Assembly: GCA_965246745.1 (NCBI GenBank)
Contig: OZ251980.1
Location: 2,914,001-2,978,000 of the forward strand
DNA from: JANXMY01 sp965246745
Lineage (GTDB): Bacteria; Armatimonadota; Armatimonadia; Armatimonadales; Capsulimonadaceae
Length of the DNA stretch: 64,000 nucleotides
Reading direction: 5' to 3'
Of this stretch, positions 49,066 through 56,651 are shown one piece after another. How positions within the stretch are numbered: the first letter of the stretch is position 1; each line of letters opens with the position of its first letter. Under the pieces are notes generated by a model. That model had not been told where the DNA came from. It was given only the letters and a program-made list of their open reading frames with translations, and did not search any database. The position numbers and the translations under genes are program-made.

Positions 49066-49638
49066 ATGTCCATTGCCGTGACAGTGAAAGGCAAGCACCT
49101 CCAGGTGACGGACGGCCTGCGGGAGCACGCGGAGCACCGGCTGCAAAAGCTGGAAACGTTTTTTCAGCACATCCGCGAAGTGATTGTTGTGGAAAGCGTC
49201 GAAGGCGGCCAGCACCGGGTCGAAGTGACTTTGCAGGGTGACGGCCTGCTGCTGCGCGGGGAAGAGCGCACCAATGACATGTACGTCTCCCTCGACCGCG
49301 TGGTAGACAAGCTCGAGCAGCGGCTCCGCAAATTCAAAGCCAAGCACACCCATCTGCGGAACCACCAGCAGAGCCTTCGCACCAATGCGCTGACCAACGG
49401 CGGCTCCGGCCTGGAAAATGTGTTGGACGCCACCACCGAGGACGATGTGGACGACAGCCCGCGCATTGTCCGCACCAAAGCCGTCACCATGAAGCCGATG
49501 GGCATTGACGACGCCGTTCAAATGCTCGAGCTGACCGACCACGACTGGTATGTTTATCTCGACATGGACACGCACTTGACCCAGGTGGTTTACCGCCGCA
49601 ACGACGGCAATTACGGCCTGGTCGTGCCGAAAATCTAG
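49066..49638 (+). CDS. hpf: Long-form ribosome hibernation promoting factor
   Basis: 190 residues. The N-terminal YfiA domain (VKGKHLQVTDGLREHAEHRLQKLETFF, 5-100) binds in the 30S decoding region. The C-terminal ~60 residues (IVRTKAVTMKPMGIDDAVQMLELTDHDWYVYLD) form the dimerisation domain of long HPF, which makes 100S ribosomes. Expressed typically in stationary phase. Confidence 0.95.
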   Translation: MSIAVTVKGKHLQVTDGLREHAEHRLQKLETFFQHIREVIVVESVEGGQHRVEVTLQGDGLLLRGEERTNDMYVSLDRVVDKLEQRLRKFKAKHTHLRNHQQSLRTNALTNGGSGLENVLDATTEDDVDDSPRIVRTKAVTMKPMGIDDAVQMLELTDHDWYVYLDMDTHLTQVVYRRNDGNYGLVVPKI

Positions 49639-49708
49639 GGGAACTCGTCAATCATGCGCTGGGTAGGGTACACTGGAAAAAGTAGAGGAACCCAGCAGAG
49701 GAGCCGTG

Positions 49709-49933
49709 ATGGAAACCAACAAACCGACCGAAGACGCTGACGAAGTCGCTGCCGTGGACGTGCCGGACGCCGTTCAGGAAGAAGCCCGCAGCATTGTTCG
49801 CGGCGCATTCCGGCTGTTTGCCGACCATACCCAGCGCATGACCGACGACTTGGCGGAGTTCAACGCCAAGCGGCGCGAAACTTCGGAGACCCTCACCCGT
49901 GGCATCAAACGCACGTCGGGCCGAATTGTCTGA
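49709..49933 (+). CDS. Small acidic/helical protein of unknown function
   Basis: 74 residues from ATG 49709, preceded by GAGGAG. Acidic N-terminus then a helical half (EEARSIVRGAFRLFADHTQRMTDDLAEFNAKRRETSETL). No family recognised. The 3' end overlaps the next gene by 35 bases if that uses GTG 49899. A weak TACACT box lies about 40 bases upstream of its start. Confidence 0.5.
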   Translation: METNKPTEDADEVAAVDVPDAVQEEARSIVRGAFRLFADHTQRMTDDLAEFNAKRRETSETLTRGIKRTSGRIV

Positions 49934-50696
49934 TTCGGTGCCGCTGTACGACTTTTTGTACCGCGACTCCGGACGCATGGCCTCCTACTACGCCCAGATT
50001 TTCAGCGGGCGCTTGTCGTCGTTGGAGCAGACCGACTCGGAGCGGACCAGCGAGGACAAAGGCGCGAAGCTGAACATCCATGTCGCCTCCGGGGACCTCA
50101 AGCAGACCCGCGAAACGTCGCGCTCCGCGAAGCGCACGATTGACCCGCACGATGTGATCACCACCGAAGTTTTGGCGTTTCTTCAAGACAACAACCACAT
50201 CGAGCCGAGCGCGGTTGACGCCGCCCACGGCCGCCTTGTTTTGACCCACGGGACACTGGTCTTTATTGACCGCTCAATGGCCGAGTTGGCCGTGCTGTCG
50301 TTTGACTTGATGATCTCCGAAGAAGAGCGCAAGCCGAAAAAATCCCAGAACCCCGCCGGGCTTCAAGGTATGCGGTTTATCCGTGAGTTTCTGCCCCAGC
50401 TTTCCATCCCGTCGGCGTTTGTCATGCAGAGCAGCGACGGCTCGCAGGTCGCCGGGACAATCAAAGAAGACGGCATGGAAGAGCCGATTGCGTCATACTA
50501 TTTCAAGCACGGCGCGGCGGGCCTCGCCGATGTGTACCTGATCGGCATCAAAGAAACGCCGTCGGACGCGTTTACTCTGCCCGGCACCCAGCTTATCGGC
50601 GCGGGGCAGCAGGCCGCGCAAGCCCTGACCGACATGCTGTTCCCGCCCGACGCCATCCGCGTCACCCCGCTAGCCTTGTTCCGAAAGCTGTTTTAA
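49899..50696 (+). CDS. DUF6414-like protein
   Basis: 265 residues from GTG 49899; GTG 49938, giving VPLYDFLYRDSG, is an alternative. The opening LYDFLYRDSGRMASYYAQIFSGRLSSLEQ resembles the DUF6414 family, whose function is unknown. No signal peptide or membrane helix. The C-terminal half is alpha/beta with no catalytic motif. Follows the 74-residue gene closely and precedes a predicted metallopeptidase. Confidence 0.55.
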   Translation: MASNARRAELSDSVPLYDFLYRDSGRMASYYAQIFSGRLSSLEQTDSERTSEDKGAKLNIHVASGDLKQTRETSRSAKRTIDPHDVITTEVLAFLQDNNHIEPSAVDAAHGRLVLTHGTLVFIDRSMAELAVLSFDLMISEEERKPKKSQNPAGLQGMRFIREFLPQLSIPSAFVMQSSDGSQVAGTIKEDGMEEPIASYYFKHGAAGLADVYLIGIKETPSDAFTLPGTQLIGAGQQAAQALTDMLFPPDAIRVTPLALFRKLF

Positions 50697-50716
50697 AGAT
50701 TGCAGAGAACCCAAAA

Positions 50717-51310
50717 ATGCACGGAAGCGAACTCGGAGCGCAGATATGCGCCGAGCTGGAACAAATCATGCCGCTTGTCAGCCGCTTCACGGGCCTGCCG
50801 ATCCGGTGGAGCGGCAAAGTCGAGCTGATCGAAGACGCCGGGTTTCTCGGGCAGAAGCGATTTTCCTGCGACATCTTGATCTCAGCCGCCGTGGCCGGTC
50901 AGCCGGAACGCTGGTCTACCCTGATCCATGAAGCTCTGCACAGCGTTTCTGCCGGGTATGTACGCAGCGATTTCCTGGCGATTCCGGGCTGGGAAGAAGG
51001 GGTCATTGAGTGTTTGCAGCGCAGAATGCGGCCCGATATATTGGCAGAACTAGGGATCGCACTGCCGCCCTCCTTTTTCGTGTTCCGCGAGACAGGCCAT
51101 CCCTACAATGCGTACATTGCCGCGCTTGAAAGAATACGCCTCGTACTTCCGGTCACCAGGGAACAATTTTATGGTCGTTTACTCGCGACACCGATTGCAG
51201 ACCGCCCGGTTTCGGTTCTTGACCAAATTCGCCGGCTGCCGCCCGAAGAGCAGCGCGGCGCATTGATGACTTTCTCCGCTTCGGGTGCGACTTTAAAGAG
51301 GCGACTATGA
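50717..51310 (+). CDS. Predicted zincin-like metallopeptidase
   Basis: 197 residues. WSTLIHEALHSVSAG contains HExxH (HEALH, about residues 76-80), and GWEEGVIECLQRR about 25 residues later could give the third zinc ligand. No signal peptide, so cytoplasmic, as in IrrE/ImmA-type regulators. It overlaps the next gene by 4 bases (ATGA). An ImmA-like repressor-cleaving role is possible, but the adjacent gene lacks an obvious DNA-binding helix. Confidence 0.6.
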   Translation: MHGSELGAQICAELEQIMPLVSRFTGLPIRWSGKVELIEDAGFLGQKRFSCDILISAAVAGQPERWSTLIHEALHSVSAGYVRSDFLAIPGWEEGVIECLQRRMRPDILAELGIALPPSFFVFRETGHPYNAYIAALERIRLVLPVTREQFYGRLLATPIADRPVSVLDQIRRLPPEEQRGALMTFSASGATLKRRL

Positions 51311-51750
51311 ATTTTTTGAGCGACCCTGGCCGAAAAATACTTGTTGAGCAAATCCTTGATGTGCAAACCCCTCAGCAGGTACACGACGCCCGTGCCGCAT
51401 TGCGGGCGTGGCGGGAGCGTTACCCGGAAGACTGGGGTATACTGGATGCCGGCGAGGAATTGTCGCACTTCGAAGACGCAGTCGCGGCAGGCGAGCCGCT
51501 TTTCGGCCTGCCGTCGTCATGGACCGAATGGCAGCGGCTGGAATACAAAGTCATGGGCGCACGGACTTTGCCGGCGATCCAAAGCGCCCGCGCCGCCCTG
51601 CGGCAGTGGGCCGCGCAGCACCCGAGTGAACCCGAGCCGGGCTATTTAGAAATGCTGTTTCTTCTGCTCGATGTCGTGGAAGAGCAGCAGAGCGGCAAAA
51701 GCGAGCCGCAGGCCCGGCCCGAGCGTGAGCCGGCGGGGCAGGCTGCATGA
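51307..51750 (+). CDS. Helical protein coupled to the metallopeptidase
   Basis: 147 residues, all-helical, with two similar halves: residues ~18-38 (VQTPQQVHDARAALRAWRER) and ~85-102 (RTLPAIQSARAALRQWAA) look like an internal duplication. The C-terminal tail is polar. No family recognised. Starts inside the stop of the metallopeptidase gene, so the two proteins probably work together. Confidence 0.6.
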   Translation: MNFLSDPGRKILVEQILDVQTPQQVHDARAALRAWRERYPEDWGILDAGEELSHFEDAVAAGEPLFGLPSSWTEWQRLEYKVMGARTLPAIQSARAALRQWAAQHPSEPEPGYLEMLFLLLDVVEEQQSGKSEPQARPEREPAGQAA

Positions 51751-51762
51751 CGGGGAAGCTTG

Positions 51763-52227
51763 ATGACCATCGTAACGTTGAGGTCGCCCGCGTCTGTGGA
51801 AACCGAAACGCTCATTGCCTTGCTGGAAGATGCGCTTTCGAGCGAGCCGATGCGCCGGACGATGCTGGCCGACCGGGACTTAACTTCTTACGCGGCTTTT
51901 CGGGGCACTGAGCTTGTCGGCGCGGTGGTCCTGCGCTGGGGCGAGGAAAGCGAGATCGAGCTGCTGGCAGTGGACGCCGCGCACCGGGGACAAGGGATTG
52001 GACGGGCAATAATCGCCGAGACCACCGAAGAAGCCCGGCGGCGCGGTGTGAAGCGCCTGCTGGTCGGCACCGGCAGCTTCTCGCTGGACAACATCGCATT
52101 CTACCAGAAGTGCGGCTTCCGCCTGAGCCATGTCCGGCGCGGCTATTTCGACCGCATAGACCCACCGGAATTCTGGCAGGGAATCAAGCTGCGCGATATG
52201 ATTGTCTTTGAAGCGGTGATTGCGTAA
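51763..52227 (+). CDS. GNAT-family N-acetyltransferase
   Basis: 154 residues. Acetyl-CoA binding motif A is AVDAAHRGQGIGRAIIAETTEEARRRG (about 65-92), then LLVGTGSFSLDNIAFYQKCGFRLSHV with the motif B Tyr. Typical of small-molecule or protein acetyltransferases of the YhhY/PhnO sort; substrate unknown. Starts 12 bases after the previous stop. Confidence 0.9.
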   Translation: MTIVTLRSPASVETETLIALLEDALSSEPMRRTMLADRDLTSYAAFRGTELVGAVVLRWGEESEIELLAVDAAHRGQGIGRAIIAETTEEARRRGVKRLLVGTGSFSLDNIAFYQKCGFRLSHVRRGYFDRIDPPEFWQGIKLRDMIVFEAVIA

Positions 52228-52254
52228 AAATTCATTGAGCTGCAAGGAGGCATT

Positions 52255-52447
52255 GTGAAAGTACGGAATGTATTAACGCGCATTGAAAACGACGGCTGGT
52301 AGGAGCTTCCTGGAGAATGGGAGTAGTCATCGCCAGTTCAAGCACGACAAAAAGCCGGGGCGCGTTACTGTCGCGGGTCATCCCAATGAAGACTTGCATC
52401 CCAAAACGCTCAAAGCAATTCTAGGACAGGCAGGGTTACCGACATGA
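52255..52447 (+). pseudogene. hicA: Decayed hicA toxin gene
   Basis: AAGGAGG precedes GTG 52255. The first codons read KVRNVLTRIENDGW, then TAG at 52300 where HicA usually has Tyr. A frameshift follows, after which another frame reads SSHRQFKHDKKPGRVTVAGH and LHPKTLKAILGQAGLPT to TGA 52445-52447. Both halves of a HicA (dsRBD-like mRNA interferase, with the SHRQF catalytic His) are therefore present but broken. The stop overlaps the hicB ATG, the normal toxin-antitoxin coupling. Confidence 0.8.
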
Positions 52448-52707
52448 GAAACTATCTCGTTATCTACGAACCGGGTGAATATAATTGGTCGGCGTTCTGC
52501 CCGGATGTGCCGGGGTGCGTTGCCGCCGGACGGACACGCCCAGAGACCGAGCGCCTGATGGGGGAAGCACTCGCGCTGCATTTGGCGGGTCTGGAAGAAG
52601 ATGGAGACCTTGTTCCTACGCCGTCCGGAATTGAAGCCGATTATGTGCAGGTTGATTTTGAGCCTCGCACTGCCATCAAACACGAACACCTTGCCGCTTC
52701 GGTTTGA
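52444..52707 (+). CDS. hicB: HicB-family antitoxin
   Basis: 87 residues: HicB fold NYLVIYEPGEYNWSAFCPDVPGC, VAAGRTRPETERLMGEALALHL. The C-terminal part (PTPSGIEADYVQVDFEPRTA) is the partial RNase-H-like end; no clear HTH or ribbon-helix-helix. Its cognate toxin gene immediately upstream is inactivated, so HicB is now an orphan. Coupled to the hicA remnant by ATGA. Confidence 0.85.
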   Translation: MRNYLVIYEPGEYNWSAFCPDVPGCVAAGRTRPETERLMGEALALHLAGLEEDGDLVPTPSGIEADYVQVDFEPRTAIKHEHLAASV

Positions 52708-52892
52708 AGCCCACTGAATCAAAAACCGCCCTTGACCTTGCCGGAAGCCTTGACTTAGTTGTCAGGAATGCTTTAGCTTTGGCACAAGTGCCGAGCGGCA
52801 TCGAAGAATATGGCGAGCTTGAAGATGGAACGGTCAGGCTGCTGCATGATTATCAATCCAACTCAACTAAATTACACAACAACGGAGACCTT

Positions 52893-53933
52893 ATGAAAAT
52901 CGGTATGCTGACGGGCGGCGGGGACTGCCCCGGACTAAACCCGGCGATTCGGGGCGCGGTGATGCGTCTTTTAGACTACGGCGATGAAGTGATCGGCTTC
53001 ACGCAGGGCTGGAAGGGCCTCGTCGAAGGGAACACGGTGCCGCTGACCCTGGAGCGGGTCGAGGGCATCATCAGCGAAGGCGGGACTATCCTGCGGTCGT
53101 CGCGGACCAATCCGTTTGCGGCGGGAAAAGAAGCGCAGCTTGCCGGAGTGCTCGACAATCTCAAAAAGTTTGAGCTGGACGCACTGATCGCGCTCGGCGG
53201 CGAAGACACGCTCGGGGTTGCGTCCAAACTCTACACGCAGCACGGGGTCAAAACGGTTGGCGTGCCCAAAACAATGGACAACGATTTGGATTTGACGGAT
53301 TACACGTTCGGGTTCGACTCGGCGGCGTCGGTCGCTTTGGAATCTATAGATAGGCTGCGCGACACGGCGAAGTCGCACGACCGGGTGATTGTGGTTGAAA
53401 TCATGGGCCGCCATGCCGGATGGACCGCGCTGTGGGCGGGGGTCGGCGGCGGCGCAGACTACATCGCGATCCCCGAAGTGCCGCTCGATATGGACACCAT
53501 GTGCAGGCACCTTCAGGCTAATTATGCACGCGGCAAGACGTGGGGCATTGTCGCGGTCAGCGAAGGGGTCGAGATCGCCGGAGCGCAGAAGGCCGAAGAC
53601 GCCCAATTAGACGCGTTCGGCCATCATCAGCTCGGCGACGTGGGTATCGGCCCGGCGATTGCCAAAGAAATCGAAAAGCGGACCGGCATCCCGACCCGCG
53701 ATGTGGTGCTCGGCCATGTCGTGCGCGGCGGTGCGCCGACCCTCTTTGACCGCATCTTAGGCACCCGCGTCGGCATCAAAGCCGCTGAATTGGTCCACGA
53801 AGGCCAGTTCGGAGTCATGGTCGCCCAGCAGGGCACAAGCATTGTGGCCGTGCCGATTCAAGATGCCGTGAAGCAGTGGAAATTAGTATCGCCCGCGCTG
53901 TACGACGAGTTTTTGACGACGTTCAACAAGTAG
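52893..53933 (+). CDS. pfp: 6-phosphofructokinase, probably pyrophosphate-dependent
   Basis: 346 residues from ATG 52893, preceded by GGAGA. Phosphorylates fructose 6-phosphate in glycolysis. Phosphoryl-donor loop GGGDCPGLNPAIRG; GGEDTLG has Asp where ATP enzymes have Gly (position 104 in E. coli numbering), and PKTMDNDLD has Lys where ATP enzymes have Gly (position 124). These two residues mark PPi-dependent enzymes. EIMGRHAGW and GHVVRGGAPTLFDR complete the active site. The frame stays open for 63 codons upstream to TTG 52704, overlapping hicB; that extension is not PFK-like. Confidence 0.9.
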   Translation: MKIGMLTGGGDCPGLNPAIRGAVMRLLDYGDEVIGFTQGWKGLVEGNTVPLTLERVEGIISEGGTILRSSRTNPFAAGKEAQLAGVLDNLKKFELDALIALGGEDTLGVASKLYTQHGVKTVGVPKTMDNDLDLTDYTFGFDSAASVALESIDRLRDTAKSHDRVIVVEIMGRHAGWTALWAGVGGGADYIAIPEVPLDMDTMCRHLQANYARGKTWGIVAVSEGVEIAGAQKAEDAQLDAFGHHQLGDVGIGPAIAKEIEKRTGIPTRDVVLGHVVRGGAPTLFDRILGTRVGIKAAELVHEGQFGVMVAQQGTSIVAVPIQDAVKQWKLVSPALYDEFLTTFNK

Positions 53934-53939
53934 CGGAAA

Positions 53940-54116
53940 GCAGGCAGCGAGAAGGCGCGAGGGAGTAAACTCCTCTATGCCTTTGGCATTACTGCGTATC
54001 TGCTGTTAAAGTCGTCCTTCGGACGAAAGATTGGTGTACGTTCGGTTCCCTATCGTCCGAAGGACGACCATTTGCAGCGAGAGGAGTTTACTCCCTCGCG
54101 CCTTCTCGCTGCCTGC
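53940..54116. repeat. GCGAG-type inverted-repeat element before the PfkB gene
   Basis: Perfect 37-bp arms (53940-53976 and 54080-54116). Arm hairpin GCGAG-A-GGAGT-TT-ACTCC-CTCGC (right arm). The centre holds TCGTCC-TTC-GGACGA (54012-54025) and its inverse TCGTCC-GAA-GGACGA (54053-54067), plus ATGCC-TTT-GGCAT. Starts 6 bases after the pfp stop and ends 13 bases before the next ATG. Confidence 0.95.
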
Positions 54117-54129
54117 TTCTTCTGACACC

Positions 54130-55122
54130 ATGCCCCACGACATTATCACCCTCGGCGAAGCGCTGATTGACCTGCCGGCTACCCAATCCGGCGTCTCGCT
54201 CGCCGACGCCCCCGGCTTTGTCAAAGTCCCGGCGGGAGCGCCCGGCAACGCGGCGGCGGCCGGCGCGAAGCTCGGCCTCCGCACGGCATTCGTCTCGAAA
54301 GCCGGCGACGACCCGTTCGGGCAGTGCCTCAAGCAGCACTTCGCCGAGTTAGGCGTAGACACCAGCCATTTCCTCCTGGACCCGAACGGCCGCACCGGCC
54401 TCGCGTTTGTGTCGGTCATGCCGGACGGCGAGCGCGACTTTTTGTTCTACTTCGACCCGGCCCGCGACTTCGCCCTGCGGCCCGACGAACTCGACGCCGC
54501 CTGGCTTGGGGCGGCCCGCATTCTGCACTTCGGCAGCATTTCGCGCATCGCCGAGCCGGGCCGGAGCGCAACCTGCGAAGCCGTGCGCCTGGCCCGCGCC
54601 GGCGGGGCGCTGATTTCATATGACCCGAACCTGCGCCCCCGGCTCTGGCCGTCGGAAGCCGCGATGCGCGAGGAAGCGCTGGCGGGCTTCGCCGACGCCG
54701 ACATCGTCAAGATCAGCGAAGACGAAGTGCAGACCCTGGTGCCCGACGCCGACAGCGAAGCGACAGCCGTGATGCGCCTCTATGATCGCAGTCCGCACCT
54801 GCGCCTGCTGTGCGTCACGCGCGGCCCGAATGGCTGCACCGGCTACAATCCTTATCTCAAAAACGGGACCTTTCATGCGCCCGGCTTTTCCGTGCCGTTC
54901 ATAGACGCGACCGGGGCAGGGGACTCGTTCACGGCGGGCCTGCTGACGTTTCTGCTCCGGCAGGGGCCGGATTTGGACGATACGCTCAGATACAGTAAAT
55001 ACCCTTTGCTTGATGCCCTGCGCTACGCCAACGCCTGCGGCGCTTTGGCGACGACCCACCGGGGCGCGGACCCGACCACGCTGTCCGAAAGCGCCATTCA
55101 AGCGCTGCTGGCAGCCGCGTAG
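54130..55122 (+). CDS. PfkB-family sugar kinase, fructokinase-like
   Basis: 330 residues from ATG 54130. Ribokinase-fold kinase: N-terminal ITLGEALIDLPATQSG, the GGNxA-type motif as PAGAPGNAAAAGAKLGLRTAFVSKAGDDPFG, and the catalytic DATGAGDSFTAGLLTFLL (anion hole and Asp base, about 290). Closest by feel to bacterial fructokinases (FrK), which would feed the phosphofructokinase upstream; sugar specificity is not proven. Confidence 0.88.
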   Translation: MPHDIITLGEALIDLPATQSGVSLADAPGFVKVPAGAPGNAAAAGAKLGLRTAFVSKAGDDPFGQCLKQHFAELGVDTSHFLLDPNGRTGLAFVSVMPDGERDFLFYFDPARDFALRPDELDAAWLGAARILHFGSISRIAEPGRSATCEAVRLARAGGALISYDPNLRPRLWPSEAAMREEALAGFADADIVKISEDEVQTLVPDADSEATAVMRLYDRSPHLRLLCVTRGPNGCTGYNPYLKNGTFHAPGFSVPFIDATGAGDSFTAGLLTFLLRQGPDLDDTLRYSKYPLLDALRYANACGALATTHRGADPTTLSESAIQALLAAA

Positions 55123-55233
55123 AAATATCTCGGGAAGCCCCCGCCCCAATTCTGGGGAGCCAGAGTGAGAAAAAGACTGTCCTCTCCGTATAGCTCCCCA
55201 GAATTGGGGCGGGGGGCTTCCCGAGATATTTCT
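55121..55233. repeat. 40-bp-arm inverted repeat (CCCCAATTCTGGGG type)
   Basis: Arms 55121-55160 and 55193-55233 match over 40 bases except for one extra C. The core GCCCCAATTCTGGGGAGC is shared with the element inside nfeD at 24301. The left arm begins within the stop codon of the sugar kinase gene and the right arm ends 12 bases before the next ATG. Confidence 0.95.
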
Positions 55234-55245
55234 GGAAAGCAAGCC

Positions 55246-55998
55246 ATGATCCCGATTGACCTTGCAGGCAAAAATGCGCTGATTACCGGCGGGACGCGCG
55301 GCATCGGACGCGCCATCTCCCGGCGGCTGGCCGAAGCGGGCGCAAACACGCTGGCCGTCTGGCGCGGCGACGGCGAGACCGCCGCCATCTCGCTCGCCGA
55401 GCGGCAGGCATTCAATCTCGGCGCTCACGCCAACATCCAGGCCGACATCGGCGACGCGGCGCAGATAGACGCGCTGATTGCCGACACCAAAGCGCGTTTC
55501 GCCGATGGCCTTGACTTTTTGATCTTAAACGCCGGGGTCGGCCTGAGCGGCAAAGTCACCGAGATTGAGCCGCAAGCCTGGCGGCGGATGCTGGATGTCA
55601 ATCTCGGCTCGGCGTTTCTCCTGACGCGCGGCCTCGTGCCGGCGATGCGCCGGGGCGGGGCGATAGTCGCGGTCGGCAGCGGCTCCGGGCACGATCCTAT
55701 CCCCGGCCTGGCCTTTTACGGCGCAAGTAAGGCCGCGCTGAATATGTTCATCGCCGATCTCGCGCAGGAAGTCGGCCCCGGCGGCCTCCGTGCCAATGTC
55801 GTCTCCCCCGGCGGCACCGACACGGCGTTTCAGCAGAATGCCCCGCCGCCGTCGCTGCTCCAAACTGCCACCGTCGCCAATGCGTTAAAGCGGCGCGGCG
55901 TCCCCGACGATGTCGCCGGCGCGGTCGTCTTTTTATGCAGCGATTTGTCCGGCTTCCTCACCGGCCAAGCCCTGCGCGTCAACGGCGCGGCGCTGTAG
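55246..55998 (+). CDS. Short-chain dehydrogenase/reductase
   Basis: 250 residues from ATG 55246. Rossmann motif TGGTRGIG (about 14-21), catalytic Ser/Tyr/Lys in VAVGSGSGHD...YGASKAALN (about 150-165), and NAG in LNAGVGLSG. The WRGD after strand 2 hints at NADPH preference. FabG-like overall; substrate unknown. Confidence 0.88.
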   Translation: MIPIDLAGKNALITGGTRGIGRAISRRLAEAGANTLAVWRGDGETAAISLAERQAFNLGAHANIQADIGDAAQIDALIADTKARFADGLDFLILNAGVGLSGKVTEIEPQAWRRMLDVNLGSAFLLTRGLVPAMRRGGAIVAVGSGSGHDPIPGLAFYGASKAALNMFIADLAQEVGPGGLRANVVSPGGTDTAFQQNAPPPSLLQTATVANALKRRGVPDDVAGAVVFLCSDLSGFLTGQALRVNGAAL

Positions 55999-56022
55999 GA
56001 GTGATACACAACCGGCATGACG

Positions 56023-56174
56023 CCGAAGCCGCCACGGATTGAAATCCGTGGCTGTCAAAAGCACCGTGTCGAAGCGACACAGGAATTTGGAAGCATTCGT
56101 TTGGCGCGTTCGCGCTTGCGTCGCCGCGACGCCGGTTTGTCTTAGCCTCGGATTTCAATCCGTGGCGGCTTCGG
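56023..56174. repeat. 26-bp-arm inverted repeat with GGATTGAAATCC core
   Basis: Perfect arms 56023-56048 and 56149-56174, each ending in the palindrome CGGATT-GA-AATCCG. The centre holds GTGTCG-AA-GCGACAC (56076-56090 region) and GCGTCGCCGCGACGC. It covers most of the gap before the dead SUKH-like gene. Confidence 0.95.
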
Positions 56175-56213
56175 CCCCGGCAGAACGCCCGCCAACAAAG
56201 GGAAACCAATCTT

Positions 56214-56623
56214 ATGTCGGCCACATCCGCCTTAGAGCGCATCGAGCGGTGGGCGCGGGAGCACGACCCGGCCTTGCCCTTCGCGCTGGCCGAGGAAGTC
56301 TACGAGCTTTACCAATGGCACAACGGGCAGGGGGGGGGGTGAGTTTCGTCTCGGTTTGCAGCAATCATGGCTTTATCCGTTTATGCCGCTTTGCGTGAAT
56401 ATGAACAGTTTCAAGCCGAAAACTATCAAGCCGCAAGGCGTTGTTGCATAATTGCTTGACTTACTCTAAAACTCAAGCCACACTCGGAAGGGCGCAGCAA
56501 GCAGCGCCCCTACAGATCGCTATTATGCAACAACGCCAAGCCGCAATAGAAAATGACGACTGCGATTTTGCCGAGTCCGGCGGCTGGTTTGGCAGTTGTG
56601 CTGGAAGTTTCCAAATAAACTAA
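56214..56623 (+). pseudogene. Remnant of a SMI1/KNR4 (SUKH)-like gene, interrupted by a MITE
   Basis: ATG 56214 reads SALERIERWAREHDPALPFALAEEVYELYQWHNGQ, the start of a SUKH-type domain, then runs into ten G (56330-56339) and stops at TGA 56340. One base fewer would continue GGEFRLGLQQSWLYPFMPL; a second frameshift then gives REYEQFQAENYQA. A 101-bp MITE sits here, after which IENDDCDFAESGGWFG continues in a frame that joins once the insertion and one target copy are removed. SUKH proteins are often immunity proteins of contact-dependent toxins. No toxin gene is nearby. Confidence 0.7.
56437..56537. mobile_element. 101-bp MITE with 16-bp terminal inverted repeats and 9-bp target duplication
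   Basis: Ends GGCGTTGTTGCATAAT (56437-56452) and exact inverse (56522-56537). Flanked by AAGCCGCAA on both sides (56428-56436 and 56538-56546), a 9-bp target duplication. End sequence and duplication size recall IS903-type members of the IS5 family. No coding capacity, so it would be moved in trans. Confidence 0.92.
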
Positions 56624-56651
56624 AGCCAAATAGACTAAAGAAAGCAGCACA

